DNA of 64,000 nt from HXMU1420-13 sp965249965. Its GTDB lineage: Bacteria; Bacteroidota; Rhodothermia; Balneolales; Balneolaceae. Each line of letters begins with the position of its first letter. The stretch's first letter is position 1. Below are positions 36,335 to 45,836 of this stretch, in pieces. The notes beneath the pieces were generated by a model, which worked only from the letters and a program-made list of their open reading frames with translations, was not told the origin of the DNA and did no database searches. The stretch covers positions 1,798,001-1,862,000 of the forward strand of contig OZ252262.1 in the NCBI GenBank assembly GCA_965249965.1. Reading direction: 5' to 3'. Both the position numbers and the translations under genes were made by a program.

Positions 36335-36867
36335 AGAAATTCTGCGATATAATCGTCAATCGCTTTCTTAATAATTTTATGAGCTTCTTTTTTCCCCTTG
36401 AAGTATTCCACTACCGCGTCGGGACTGTGTTCTAATTTCTTGTAATCCTCAAAGAAGCTTCTCAATTCCTTTAACTGATGTTGCGGTAACTCTTTAATAT
36501 CATTGATATGATTTACACTCATGTCGTTGGCTGCAACAGCAATGATTTTGTCATCTTGTTCAGCGGCATCAATCATAGACATTAGACCAATCACTTTTGC
36601 CTCCACCATACACATTGGTACAATTTCTATCTGAGAAAGCACGAGAATATCAAGAGGGTCGCCATCATCGCAAAAAGTCTTCGGAATGAACCCATAATTT
36701 GCCGGATAATTAATTGAGGAATATAAAACTCTATCTAGCTTTAGCATTCCTGATTCTTTATCAAGCTCATATTTTGCTCGGTGATTTTTAGGGATTTCGA
36801 TGATTCCGTTTACAAGTTCCGGTACCTTTTTTCCGATACTTACTTCATGCCAGGGATGAGATTTCAT
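36331..36867 (-). CDS. ppa: Family I inorganic pyrophosphatase
   Basis: This 178-residue soluble enzyme has the PPase blocks KYELDKESGMLKLDRVL, YPANYGFIPKTFCDDGDPLDILVL with the metal-binding Asp residues of DGDPLDI, and a C-terminal EYFKGKKEAHKIIKKA. It hydrolyses pyrophosphate released by biosynthesis. The length is right for prokaryotic family I. It is convergent with surE. Confidence 0.94.
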   Translation of the reverse strand: MKSHPWHEVSIGKKVPELVNGIIEIPKNHRAKYELDKESGMLKLDRVLYSSINYPANYGFIPKTFCDDGDPLDILVLSQIEIVPMCMVEAKVIGLMSMIDAAEQDDKIIAVAANDMSVNHINDIKELPQHQLKELRSFFEDYKKLEHSPDAVVEYFKGKKEAHKIIKKAIDDYIAEFL

Positions 36868-36984
36868 AATGTATTGATTTAGCCTTTACCCATGAAAAGC
36901 TGTGTATTTTATGATTGAGTTGAGTGTTGGATAAAGTAAGTACTTCATAGCTACGGAATGTTGACAAAATCCAAAAAAGTAAGA

Positions 36985-38493
36985 TTATAACTCTTCATTC
37001 AAGATGGAAACGAACGTTTTAATCGCATTACGATAGTTCCCTAATCGGAGATTCTCATTGGGGCTGTGCTGATTATTATCCCGATTTACCGTTGGAACCG
37101 TCACAGCCGGAATTCCAAGCGTGGTTACGAATGGAGAAATTGGTATCGAACCACCACTCATACGAATCATCACGGGATCCTGATCATATGCTGAATTAAT
37201 AGCCCTTCGTAACCATATTCCAACTTCTGAATCAAAATCAGTTCGGAAGGATTGATAGGCTATGTTATATGTGAAAGTTGCGATTTTTGGGTGCTCAAGA
37301 CGCTCTTCTCTGGTTGGTGTACGATCCAATACCACATACCCTTGATTTTCGATATGTGATTTTATCAAAGAAACCAACCGTTCAGGATCTGTTTCCAAAA
37401 CAAGCCGAACATCGATTTCTGCTCTTGCCCACCCCGGAATAATAGTTCGAACTTCATCATTAATCCAACCGGATTGCATACCTCGAACATTTAATGAGGG
37501 ATATTGAATTGCTTCCTGATAATATCGCCCGACATTATCAGTTTCCGCAATTTGAAGTCGCTCTTTAATTCCTTCCTGATCATCTGGTACCGCTCTTAGA
37601 ATTTCTTCGATTTCTGAAGTGATCTCTATACCATCATAAAAACCGGGAATCGTAACTCGGCCGGCATCTTCTTTCATCGAAGCTAAAAGTCGACTTAAAC
37701 GAAATGCCGGATTTGGAGCATAATTCCCGAAATGACCCGAATGTTGTGCCACTACAGGTCCATATGTTGTAAGTTGAATGGTTGCAATTCCACGGGCGCC
37801 AAAAGTAAGCGTTGGGCGGCTGGAGATATGCCCCGGGCCATCAAATATAATGAGCATATCTGCTGCAAGAAGTTCTTTATTGTCGACTACTGCTTGTGGA
37901 AGTTCGGGTGAGCCTAATTCTTCTTCAAAATCCATAATTACTTTGATGTTGTAATTCGGTTCGATGTTAAGCTCAGAGGCTACGTCCAGAGCGGTCAGAA
38001 ATGCTGCAACAGGACCCTTGGCATCACTTGCAGATCGAGCAAAAATTCTCCAATTGGGATCAAATTCATCAATTCTATCCCAGGAAATTTGCTCAAACTC
38101 GCCCGATTCATTTCGTTGTTTTAGTACTGCCTGATAAGGGTTCTTCTGGAACCAACGAGTTGAATCTACGGGTTGGCCATCAAGTTGAAGATAGATCAAT
38201 ACCGTTTTCTCAGCATTTTGAGTACTCCTTTCAGCTAAAATTAAAGGTACGGTTGGAGTTGGAATTTCAGTAATTGTAAATCCCCGAGAAGAAAAAGCAT
38301 CTTCACTCCAAGCAATATTTCGATGTAAGTCATCATGATTAATTGCATCGTTTGAGATGGCTAACAGTTCACGAAACATATCGATGGATGAAAGCGCGTA
38401 CTCATCTATAATTTCTTCATCAACAATTTGTGCTTGCACTTTAAAGAATGAAGAACTTAAAAGAAGAAAAGTGCAAAGAAGTCTTAGTTTCAT
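36985..38493 (-). CDS. M20 family metallopeptidase (exported)
   Basis: This protein is about 502 residues from the ATG at 38491-38493, which gives the signal peptide MKLRLLCTFLLLSSSFFKVQAQ; a frame start 14 codons earlier would spoil it. M20 features are VLIYLQLDGQPVD, the bridging Asp in SASDAKGPVAAF, the catalytic DFEEELGSPEL pair and a C-terminal MRMSGGSIPISPFV with PNENLRLGNY. It is likely a periplasmic dipeptidase or amidase. It stands alone, 117 bp from ppa. Confidence 0.88.
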   Translation of the reverse strand: MKLRLLCTFLLLSSSFFKVQAQIVDEEIIDEYALSSIDMFRELLAISNDAINHDDLHRNIAWSEDAFSSRGFTITEIPTPTVPLILAERSTQNAEKTVLIYLQLDGQPVDSTRWFQKNPYQAVLKQRNESGEFEQISWDRIDEFDPNWRIFARSASDAKGPVAAFLTALDVASELNIEPNYNIKVIMDFEEELGSPELPQAVVDNKELLAADMLIIFDGPGHISSRPTLTFGARGIATIQLTTYGPVVAQHSGHFGNYAPNPAFRLSRLLASMKEDAGRVTIPGFYDGIEITSEIEEILRAVPDDQEGIKERLQIAETDNVGRYYQEAIQYPSLNVRGMQSGWINDEVRTIIPGWARAEIDVRLVLETDPERLVSLIKSHIENQGYVVLDRTPTREERLEHPKIATFTYNIAYQSFRTDFDSEVGIWLRRAINSAYDQDPVMIRMSGGSIPISPFVTTLGIPAVTVPTVNRDNNQHSPNENLRLGNYRNAIKTFVSILNEEL

Positions 38494-38598
38494 AATCCCA
38501 ATATTTTTGAGATTAGATACTAAGTGAAAACTCAACTCGCAAATTTATTTCTAGCTTCCTGAGGTTAAGATTATGTTGATTTACGTAGCACGTACTAT

Positions 38599-39339
38599 TC
38601 AGATATTAGAATCCATCAAAACCTGCCAGATACCTTCCTTATTTTTCTGCCAGGCAATCATATACTTACCATTATACGATCCTTCACATTGCCCTATTTC
38701 AAAAATCAGATTTTTGTTTACTACTTCAACATGTAATGGAATAAGACGCAGACTATAACGCGGATTATTCATGTATTGATATTCTGCTGTTAATGCCTCT
38801 TGTCCAATTATTACAGGGCGTTGGTTATAATAAATCGAGTTTTCGGTGTATAAATTTTCAACAAGACCTTCCGCATCGTGCGCATTACAATACTCCATCC
38901 ATTCGGCTCTGCGTTCGTCAATTTCAGCTAAATCAATATCAGAATTATCTGTTTGAGCAATAAATTCTAATTCACGAACTATGGTATCATCGCGATAATT
39001 GAGTATCGTTAAATGAGTATAGGAATTTCCATCACTTGCTTTAAAAGTTCCGATCTCATAAATAGCTTTTCTGTAGTCGCTTGCAATTATATTAAATGAG
39101 GATTGAATGCTACTAATGGATAAGCTATTTGCATTCCAATGTTTGCTGATGTTCTCAGCGCTAGTTAGAACATCGCCTGAGTCAAAAACCTTTACTGCTC
39201 CAGGGAAATACAATTTTTGATTTTCCTCTGAACTGATCGTCATCTTCCAATTTTCATTATAATTTTCAACATTCTGTGCTTGCAAAAAAAATGGAAGAAT
39301 AATCATTACTAATAGTAAAAGTGACTTTCTTAAAAACAT
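38599..39339 (-). CDS. Exported SnoaL/DUF4440-like protein
   Basis: This 246-residue protein has a signal peptide (LLLLVMIILPFFLQAQ) and two NTF2-like halves. The second is the clearer: RRAEWMEYCNAHDAEGLVENLYTENSIYYNQ, then EGSYNGKYMIAWQKNKEGIWQVLMDS. NTF2-like folds serve as enzymes or binding pockets, and no catalytic residues stand out. It is monocistronic, 145 bp downstream of the lipase gene end. Confidence 0.65.
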   Translation of the reverse strand: MFLRKSLLLLVMIILPFFLQAQNVENYNENWKMTISSEENQKLYFPGAVKVFDSGDVLTSAENISKHWNANSLSISSIQSSFNIIASDYRKAIYEIGTFKASDGNSYTHLTILNYRDDTIVRELEFIAQTDNSDIDLAEIDERRAEWMEYCNAHDAEGLVENLYTENSIYYNQRPVIIGQEALTAEYQYMNNPRYSLRLIPLHVEVVNKNLIFEIGQCEGSYNGKYMIAWQKNKEGIWQVLMDSNI

Positions 39340-39483
39340 GACTTTTATTTTTTAATGTTGGGTGCAGTATTCCAAATATGCGGGTAATAGATAAGCACTT
39401 TAGCGAACTAACTTGGATTAAATTTCGAATATCTTGCTAAGCAGTATCCAAAACTGGAATAGAAATTTTAACTGCTTTTAAAT

Positions 39484-40332
39484 TTAATGACCGAATTCAG
39501 ATAGTTTTTTTACTATACCTATCCAGAGGTCAAAATATTTCTTTTTAAATTCCTTGCCTACCTGCACATTTATCTGATTTAGATGGGACAGATTAACACA
39601 ACCTAAATAATTTCCCCACTGTGCACTTTTAACAGATACAAACGAATCATTTTCGCCTTCCTTATCAAAAATCTGGCTATTCTGAAATTTGAAAATTGGG
39701 TTTAAAGAATAGTTTGTTCCTCTTCCAACAGCTGCCGAATATGAGTAAATGGGAATATCTTTCGGGTCTGGTGTATCCGGATTAAAATGTTCTCGGATAT
39801 AAGATGTGGTCAATTGCTCAACAGAACCAATGGTATCACTCTTTTCACTTGGGTAAACATTATTACCAAACCAATCTACAACTTCGCTAATCGGACCAGC
39901 TAATACTTCCGGGGTTTTTAGTACCAGATCAGCTAAAAATGTACCTCTATGTGGAGTTGCAACAGTTGTTAGAGACTCAACTTTATTATTGATTTCAAGA
40001 TGAGAAAGTGCGTGGCGCATATCCAACCCACCCATACTATGTGTAACTATGTTAACTTTCTCAAAATCATATAGATCACATGTTTGCTGGATTAACCGCA
40101 CCCAATTTTTCGCACGTGTTTCTATGGATGCATATGGGACCACATTTGGTGCTATAGCCACAATTCCATGTTCACGCATTAACATGCAGGGGTCATGTAG
40201 CGGGGAGGGCTTTACCAGAGAGCCTACCGCTCCAAACCCATGACAAAGAAATATTGGATATTTGGTTTTCAGGATTTCGGGTTGTGGAAAAACCTGAAGT
40301 TGGAATCTTTTTAATAAATTACGATCAGCCAT
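39484..40332 (-). CDS. Alpha/beta-hydrolase, triacylglycerol-lipase-like
   Basis: This is a roughly 282-residue protein with the oxyanion-hole region YPIFLCHGFGAVG, the nucleophile elbow THSMGGLDMRHAL, and a late VNLSHLNQI carrying the probable catalytic His. No clear signal peptide is present. The ATG at 40330-40332 is preferred to a GTG three codons upstream; it overlaps the preceding gene by 8 bp. The similarity is to bacterial class I lipases and lipase-2-like hydrolases; the substrate is unknown. Confidence 0.82.
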   Translation of the reverse strand: MADRNLLKRFQLQVFPQPEILKTKYPIFLCHGFGAVGSLVKPSPLHDPCMLMREHGIVAIAPNVVPYASIETRAKNWVRLIQQTCDLYDFEKVNIVTHSMGGLDMRHALSHLEINNKVESLTTVATPHRGTFLADLVLKTPEVLAGPISEVVDWFGNNVYPSEKSDTIGSVEQLTTSYIREHFNPDTPDPKDIPIYSYSAAVGRGTNYSLNPIFKFQNSQIFDKEGENDSFVSVKSAQWGNYLGCVNLSHLNQINVQVGKEFKKKYFDLWIGIVKKLSEFGH

Positions 40333-40747
40333 CCAATTCACCTGCTATTATAGACTTATCAGTAATGAGGCGAATGGTAACAAAAATTGTGTTATTCGCA
40401 ATTACATGTATGTTCATGTCTTCTTCCGGAAAGATCACTTTAGAAGGAACTTCCATGCTATATTCATGCAACTGATGTTGTAAGTCTAAATGAAAACTTG
40501 TTTTGGAGAATTCGGGGGAAACCCGAGCACGGTACACTAATCGTGAAAACGTGCTGTCGATTTCAATGGTAGATTTTCGATGATTGGAGATTCCAAAATC
40601 TTCAAAAGATCGTTGAATGATTTCCTCTAAATCTTGTAAGTCAGCTGCTTGTTTTGCTTGAGGTATGGGAAGGGTACCTAACAGAATTGTGCTAAGTACG
40701 CAAGCAATAAGTAGTAAACCGGTAAGCAGATTTTTGCCCTTATTCAT
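40325..40747 (-). CDS. Small membrane-anchored or exported protein, unknown function
   Basis: This 140-residue protein has an N-terminal hydrophobic stretch (LLTGLLLIACVLSTILLGTLPI). It is followed by a helical segment and a beta-rich domain without recognisable motifs. It sits between coaBC (9-bp gap) and the lipase (8-bp overlap) in the same direction, so it belongs to the yicC-gmk-rpoZ-coaBC transcript or its tail. Confidence 0.6.
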   Translation of the reverse strand: MNKGKNLLTGLLLIACVLSTILLGTLPIPQAKQAADLQDLEEIIQRSFEDFGISNHRKSTIEIDSTFSRLVYRARVSPEFSKTSFHLDLQHQLHEYSMEVPSKVIFPEEDMNIHVIANNTIFVTIRLITDKSIIAGELDG

Positions 40748-40755
40748 GTGGGATG

Positions 40756-41949
40756 TTACTCAGGACGGAATATAAAATTCAATACCTGTTCTGCAACTTG
40801 TTGTTTGGATCCTTTAAACTCAGAAGAATGCTCTTTTCCGATAACATGAACATGATTAGAATCGGATTCAAAACCAGCATCCTTTTTTGAAAGTGAATTC
40901 GCAACAATCCAATCTGCTTTTTTTGAAGATAACTTATGCGTGGCATTTGGGATTAAATCCTGAGTTTCCATCGCAAAACCAATCAAAGTTTGATTCTCTA
41001 ATCCCTTAGATCCTAACCATGCTAAAATATCAGTTGTTCTTTTTAATTGGATGGATTCATTGCCTTCATCTTTTTTCACTTTATGCTCAAATACCTCTAT
41101 AGGAGTGAAGTCAGAAACTGCAGCCGCCATAATGATTACGTCAGCTGAAGCATGCTGTTGAACTTCGATAAATAATTCTTCAGCACTAGTAATAGCGGTA
41201 TTTATTGTGCCTTCTGGTAAAGCTACATGGATAGGTCCATGAATAAACTGCACTTCTGCTCCAAGTCGGAGAGCAGCTTCCGCCATAGCAACTCCCATTT
41301 TACCACTGCTGGGATTTGAGATAAAGCGTACAGGATCGATATGCTCGCGGGTTGGTCCTGCAGTAACTACTACTTTTTTGCCTTTTAGCGGACCTTCAAT
41401 TGTTCCAATGATCTCACTTGATTTTTCAAGAATTGTATCAAATTCTGGTAGCCGGCCTTTACCATCTAGCCCACTTGCCAAAAAACCGGATTCTGGTTCT
41501 AAAATATGGTATCCAAAATCCTGCACGTTTTTTAGGTTTTCAGTAACCGAAGGAGAATCGTACATCTCTCCATCCATCGTAGGGCAGATCAATATTGGAC
41601 ATCTAGCCGCTAAAACAGTGGCAGTTAGCATGTTATCTGCATTCCCGTGCGCGATTTTTGCGAGGGTATTTCCTGTGCAAGGTGCAATCACAAATAAGTC
41701 TGCCCATTCACCCCAATATATATGGCGTGTCCATTCACTGGAATCGGATTCTTCCGGGAAAATTTCAACGGCAACATTGTGGCCAGAAAGGGAGGCAAAG
41801 GTATCTGAACCAACAAAGCGAGTGGCAGAAGGAGTCATTGTAACTCTAACTTCGGCACCCGCTTTTTGATATTCTCTGAGCAAAAAAACGGCTTTATAAG
41901 CCGCTATTCCTCCGGTAACACCGAGAACTATGCGTTTCCCGGAGAGCAT
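40756..41949 (-). CDS. coaBC: Phosphopantothenoylcysteine decarboxylase / phosphopantothenate-cysteine ligase
   Basis: This 397-residue bifunctional enzyme has an N-terminal flavin domain with VTGGIAAYKA and TPSATRFVG, the decarboxylase His region THRHIYWGEWADLFVIAPCTGNTLAK-like segment and PTMDGEMY. The C-terminal ligase domain carries VVVTAGPTREHIDPVRFISN. It runs two consecutive steps from 4'-phosphopantothenate towards CoA. It is part of the widely conserved gmk-rpoZ-coaBC order, 3 bp from rpoZ. Confidence 0.95.
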   Translation of the reverse strand: MLSGKRIVLGVTGGIAAYKAVFLLREYQKAGAEVRVTMTPSATRFVGSDTFASLSGHNVAVEIFPEESDSSEWTRHIYWGEWADLFVIAPCTGNTLAKIAHGNADNMLTATVLAARCPILICPTMDGEMYDSPSVTENLKNVQDFGYHILEPESGFLASGLDGKGRLPEFDTILEKSSEIIGTIEGPLKGKKVVVTAGPTREHIDPVRFISNPSSGKMGVAMAEAALRLGAEVQFIHGPIHVALPEGTINTAITSAEELFIEVQQHASADVIIMAAAVSDFTPIEVFEHKVKKDEGNESIQLKRTTDILAWLGSKGLENQTLIGFAMETQDLIPNATHKLSSKKADWIVANSLSKKDAGFESDSNHVHVIGKEHSSEFKGSKQQVAEQVLNFIFRPE

Positions 41950-41952
41950 ATA

Positions 41953-42243
41953 TTATTCTACTTCTGGTCTTCGGAAAGAAATCAGATCATCATGCATTTC
42001 GCCAATAGCGCGGCGAGTAGCATGTGGAAGTTTTTCAAAAGCTTTTGAGATTTGCTCTTGTTCTTCGTTGAATGAAAATTCATCATCATCTTCGAAGCCT
42101 TCGAAATACTGAAGCTTTTCGTCAAGCTCTAACTTTTCCTGAGCGGCGATTTGGCGAGCTCTTTTTGAAAGAATTACGAGTAACTCATATTTGTTACCGG
42201 TTACTTCTTTTAATTTTTCGATGTCAAGTGTTTGGATAGACAT
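41953..42243 (-). CDS. rpoZ: RNA polymerase omega subunit
   Basis: This 96-residue protein has the RpoZ/Rpb6 core NKYELLVILSKRARQIAAQ. An acidic stretch follows (FEGFEDDDEFSFNEEQEQISKAFEKL) and a C-terminal tail (HATRRAIGEMHDDLISFRR). The order gmk-rpoZ-coaBC supports the call strongly. The acidic middle is longer than in Escherichia coli omega, in keeping with Bacteroidota-type omegas. Confidence 0.88.
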   Translation of the reverse strand: MSIQTLDIEKLKEVTGNKYELLVILSKRARQIAAQEKLELDEKLQYFEGFEDDDEFSFNEEQEQISKAFEKLPHATRRAIGEMHDDLISFRRPEVE

Positions 42244-42250
42244 ATAATAT

Positions 42251-42820
42251 TTATGAATTCATGAATTCAGAAACAACGCTTTTCACTTCATTATACGCGG
42301 TTTCTAAATTATCATTTACGATTACCCGATCAAATTGATCGGCATATGTAAGTTCTTTTTCAGCTCTTTCAAGACGAAGCTTCAATGATTCTTCACTTTC
42401 TGTTCCTCGATCAATCAAGCGCTGTTTCAAGACTTCGAAAGAGGGTGGTTTAATGAAAATTCCAAGGCTTTGTTCGCCATAAATTTTCTTCACATTCAAT
42501 GCACCTTTTATTTCGATGTCAAGCAGAATAAAATAGCCTGAATTCAGCTTTTTATCAACCTCTGATCGTAATGTGCCATATCGATTTTTTCCATAGAATT
42601 CTTCCCATTCTAAAAAATCCCCGGATTCAATTTTTGCTTCAAATTCCTGGTGGCTGAGATAAAAATAATGAACACCGTCAACCTCACCTTCTCGTGGTAA
42701 TCTTGTGGTAGCAGAAACAGAGAATTTTAAGTCTTCAAAATCCTCAAACAGGCGTTTGGCGATTGTGCTCTTTCCGCCCCCACTGGGCGAGACTAGAATG
42801 ATAATTTTACCCTTTTTCAA
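42251..42820 (-). CDS. gmk: Guanylate kinase
   Basis: This 189-residue enzyme has the P-loop ILVSPSGGGKSTIAKRL, SVSATTRLPREGEVDGVHYF for GMP binding, and LLDIEIKGALNVKK. It converts GMP to GDP. The start is a TTG, six codons before the P-loop strand, and no in-frame ATG is available. It is 10 bp downstream of the yicC-like gene. Confidence 0.95.
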   Translation of the reverse strand: MKKGKIIILVSPSGGGKSTIAKRLFEDFEDLKFSVSATTRLPREGEVDGVHYFYLSHQEFEAKIESGDFLEWEEFYGKNRYGTLRSEVDKKLNSGYFILLDIEIKGALNVKKIYGEQSLGIFIKPPSFEVLKQRLIDRGTESEESLKLRLERAEKELTYADQFDRVIVNDNLETAYNEVKSVVSEFMNS

Positions 42821-42830
42821 TTACTTCTCG

Positions 42831-43712
42831 TTACTCAACGTTTTGAACCTGTTCTCGAATTTGCTCGAGCATTTCTTTTGCTCGCACCACATGATGCGCA
42901 ATTTCAGAGTCATTCGCTTTCGAACCAATAGTATTTAACTCGCGATTTATTTCTTGAGTTAAAAAATTAAGTCGACGCCCTGCCGGCTCGGGTTGCTCAA
43001 TTGCCTCAATAAAAAACTTCAAATGAGCGCGTAATCGCACCGTTTCTTCCGTTATATCCATCTTATCGGCTAAAATAGCTACTTCCATTTCAAGGCGCTC
43101 AGGATCTAATTTCTCATCCTCCATCAGTTGCCGGATTCGCTCCATTAATTTAGCCCTGATTTCAGAAGCTCTGCCTTCGGTGATTGTGAGAATATTGGAA
43201 ACAGCTTCATCAATACTTTTAACCCGGGAAAGTAAATCTGCTTTTAGCTGTCCGCCTTCCTGTTCCCGCATTTCCATAAGTTTCTTAACAGCCAAATCAG
43301 TGGCCTTTAAAACCAGCTTCCATTTGAACTCAATAGCATCTTCGTTTTCTTCTTCGCTGGTAAATATATCCCCGAAAGCAGTGATGTTTTTTATCGTAAT
43401 GGGTTCTTCGATTCCAGCTGCTTCACGAACTTCGTTTAAAATCTTTGTATAGGCTTTTACTTTATCAACATCTACCGCTAATGTAGGGTCCGCATTATCT
43501 TGTTGAGCAATATTCACACTTACATTCAGCTTTCCACGTTTTATACTTTTCTGAAAAAGTTCTTTTAGCTGAAGTTCTTTTTGTTGTAGTTGCTGTGGCA
43601 ATCGAATAGAAACATCCAGAAATCGACTGTTTAGTGTCTTTATTTCGACAGTGGCGTTGAGGCCGTTTTCAGCAGCCTCACCTCGCCCAAAGCCGGTCAT
43701 TGAAATAATCAT
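42831..43712 (-). CDS. YicC/YloC-family endoribonuclease
   Basis: This 293-residue protein begins MIISMTGFGRGEA and has the family blocks EIKTLNSRFLDVSIRLP and a C-terminal GRRLNFLTQEINRELNTIGSKA. Members cut RNA in Escherichia coli and Bacillus. It heads the yicC-gmk-rpoZ-coaBC operon. The conserved C-terminal motif is intact. Confidence 0.92.
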   Translation of the reverse strand: MIISMTGFGRGEAAENGLNATVEIKTLNSRFLDVSIRLPQQLQQKELQLKELFQKSIKRGKLNVSVNIAQQDNADPTLAVDVDKVKAYTKILNEVREAAGIEEPITIKNITAFGDIFTSEEENEDAIEFKWKLVLKATDLAVKKLMEMREQEGGQLKADLLSRVKSIDEAVSNILTITEGRASEIRAKLMERIRQLMEDEKLDPERLEMEVAILADKMDITEETVRLRAHLKFFIEAIEQPEPAGRRLNFLTQEINRELNTIGSKANDSEIAHHVVRAKEMLEQIREQVQNVE

Positions 43713-43832
43713 TTGGCTCTTATGAAGTGATGAACAATTAGCTTTTGAAGGTACGGAAGAAACCCATCCTTTAAAAACTTAGTGGTTTGCAGTGTGTCGG
43801 GTTTTAGTATCTTTCGCCGGATCAATTTTACC

Positions 43833-45677
43833 ATGTATATTTTAGGAATTTCTGCATTTTATCACGACTCAGCAGCTTGCCTCATTCAGGATGGGAAAAT
43901 CATTGCTGCAGCACAAGAAGAACGATTTACTCGGAAAAAGCATGACGACCAATTTCCGGTTCAAGCCACAAAATACTGTCTTGAATACGCTGGAATTGAG
44001 ATTGATGATTTGGCTGCCATCGTATTTTATGATAAACCATTTTTAAAGTTCGAGCGATTACTCGAAACTTATTTGTCTTTTGCTCCAGCCGGTATCCGAT
44101 CTTTTATTGTAGCTATGCCGGTTTGGTTGAAAGAAAAAATGTTTCTAAAAAAACTGATTTACGATGAACTGAAAAAGGTTGGGGACTATTCAAAAAAAGA
44201 GGTAAGTCTGCTTTTTCCAGAGCATCATTTAAGTCACGCCGCTAGCGCATATTATCCATCCCCATTTGAAGAGGCTGCCATTTTAACTATTGATGGGGTG
44301 GGAGAATGGGCAACAGCTTCCATCAGCCACGGTAAAGGAAAAGAAATTACGTTACTGCGCGAACTCAAATTTCCTCATTCTCTCGGATTATTGTATTCAG
44401 CTTTCACCTACTTCCTAGGATTTAAAGTAAACTCAGGTGAGTATAAGTTGATGGGTTTGGCACCCTATGGAAATCCGGATTCTGATTTGGTGAAAGAATA
44501 CGTTAGTAAGATAAAGTCGGAACTGGTTGATATTCGCGAAGACGGTTCGATCTGGCTAAATCAAAAATATTTTAGTTATGCTACCGGACTCCGAATGACC
44601 AATGAGCGCAAATGGGAAGAGTTATTTGGATTTTCAAGGAGGGAGGGTGAAGGTGAACTTGAGCAACATGAAGCTGACCTTGCGCTGGCCATTCAAAAAG
44701 TTACAGAAGAGGTTGTTATCAAAATGGCCGCCACAGCAAAGGAGCTAACGGGAGCGAATGCAGTTTGCCTTGCTGGTGGCGTAGCACTGAATTGTGTGGC
44801 GAATGGTAAACTGCAAAATGCAGGAATTTTTGATGAAATTTATATTCAGCCGGCTGCCGGAGATGCAGGAGGATCAGTCGGGGCAGCACTCGCTGCGCAG
44901 CATATCTTTTTTGATAAAGAACGTGATATTGATAACCCTGATTCTATGTCGGGCGCGTATCTGGGGCCGGAATATCACCCTATCGATGTGGAACGAAGTC
45001 TTAAAAAATATCGAGCAGTTTTCTCAGAATATTCTGCGAAGGATTTATACCCAAAAGTTGCTGAAATATTAGATCAGGGAAATGTAGTAGGTTGGTTTCA
45101 GGGAAGAATGGAATTTGGACCCCGGGCTTTGGGCGCCCGAAGTATTATCGCTGATCCCCGACGAGTAGACATGCAGAAAAAGCTGAATTTGAAGATTAAA
45201 TATCGAGAGTCGTTTCGGCCATTTGCGCCATCTGTTCTTGCCGAAGATGCCTCCGATTACTTTGAGTTGGATTCCGATTCACCCTATATGTTACTGGTTC
45301 AACCCGTGGTGGAATCTCGCAGAGAAAAACTGCCAAAAGAGTATCATGCGATGCCTTTGCGACAGAAATTAGCTGTGAAACGATCTGATTTGCCGGCAAT
45401 TACTCACATCGATTTCTCCGCACGGGTGCAAACTGTTCATAAAGAAACAAATCCGAAATACTGGGCGATGATTAACGCATTCAAAGAGCGAACGGGCTAT
45501 GGATTGGTTGTGAATACCAGTTTTAACGTGCGAGGCGAGCCTATTGTCTGCACCCCAGAAGATGCTTATAAATGTTTTATGAACACAGAAATGGATTATC
45601 TGGTGATTGGTGAGTATGTTTTTGCAAAGGACGATCAACCATCGTGGGATAAGAAAACAGAATTTGAAAAGGATTAA
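43833..45677 (+). CDS. Carbamoyltransferase (TobZ/NodU-like)
   Basis: This protein is about 614 residues from the ATG at 43833; a GTG start 17 codons upstream adds an unrelated N-terminus. The Kae1-like N-terminal part has ILGISAFYHDSAACLI, AAAQEERFTRKKHD and HHLSHAASAYYPSPF. The YrdC-like/C-terminal part has GALAARSII-type residues in FGPRALGARSIIADPR and YRESFRPFAPSVL. The family makes carbamoyl groups from carbamoyl phosphate via carbamoyl adenylate. It is followed at once by DUF5989 and SxtJ genes, a recurring cassette of unknown product. Confidence 0.93.
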   Translation: MYILGISAFYHDSAACLIQDGKIIAAAQEERFTRKKHDDQFPVQATKYCLEYAGIEIDDLAAIVFYDKPFLKFERLLETYLSFAPAGIRSFIVAMPVWLKEKMFLKKLIYDELKKVGDYSKKEVSLLFPEHHLSHAASAYYPSPFEEAAILTIDGVGEWATASISHGKGKEITLLRELKFPHSLGLLYSAFTYFLGFKVNSGEYKLMGLAPYGNPDSDLVKEYVSKIKSELVDIREDGSIWLNQKYFSYATGLRMTNERKWEELFGFSRREGEGELEQHEADLALAIQKVTEEVVIKMAATAKELTGANAVCLAGGVALNCVANGKLQNAGIFDEIYIQPAAGDAGGSVGAALAAQHIFFDKERDIDNPDSMSGAYLGPEYHPIDVERSLKKYRAVFSEYSAKDLYPKVAEILDQGNVVGWFQGRMEFGPRALGARSIIADPRRVDMQKKLNLKIKYRESFRPFAPSVLAEDASDYFELDSDSPYMLLVQPVVESRREKLPKEYHAMPLRQKLAVKRSDLPAITHIDFSARVQTVHKETNPKYWAMINAFKERTGYGLVVNTSFNVRGEPIVCTPEDAYKCFMNTEMDYLVIGEYVFAKDDQPSWDKKTEFEKD

Positions 45678-45680
45678 CTA

Positions 45681-45830
45681 ATGGATTTGCTGAAAGATTT
45701 ATGGGGCTTTATGAAAGAACGAAAGAAGTTCTGGCTGGCTCCGGTAATTGTAGTGTTATTACTTCTAGGATTTTTAATCGTGATAGGCGGCGGATCTTCG
45801 ATCGCACCTTTTATATACACTTTATTCTAG
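45681..45830 (+). CDS. DUF5989-family 49-residue membrane protein
   Basis: This is a short gene, easily missed, between the carbamoyltransferase stop (3-bp gap) and the SxtJ-like gene (6-bp gap). It begins MDLLKDLWGFMKERKKFW and continues with one membrane span (LAPVIVVLLLLGFLIVIGGG) and a short PFIYTLF end. This is the pattern of DUF5989 proteins that accompany carbamoyltransferases and SxtJ. Its place and composition make it a convincing gene. The function is unknown. Confidence 0.85.
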   Translation: MDLLKDLWGFMKERKKFWLAPVIVVLLLLGFLIVIGGGSSIAPFIYTLF

Positions 45831-45836
45831 TTACGA

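Noticed and set aside
39420..39480. Possible terminator AAGCAGT...ACTGCTTTT after the lipase gene
   Set aside because: The loop is about 25 bases and the T-run is short and broken, so it is too weak to annotate.
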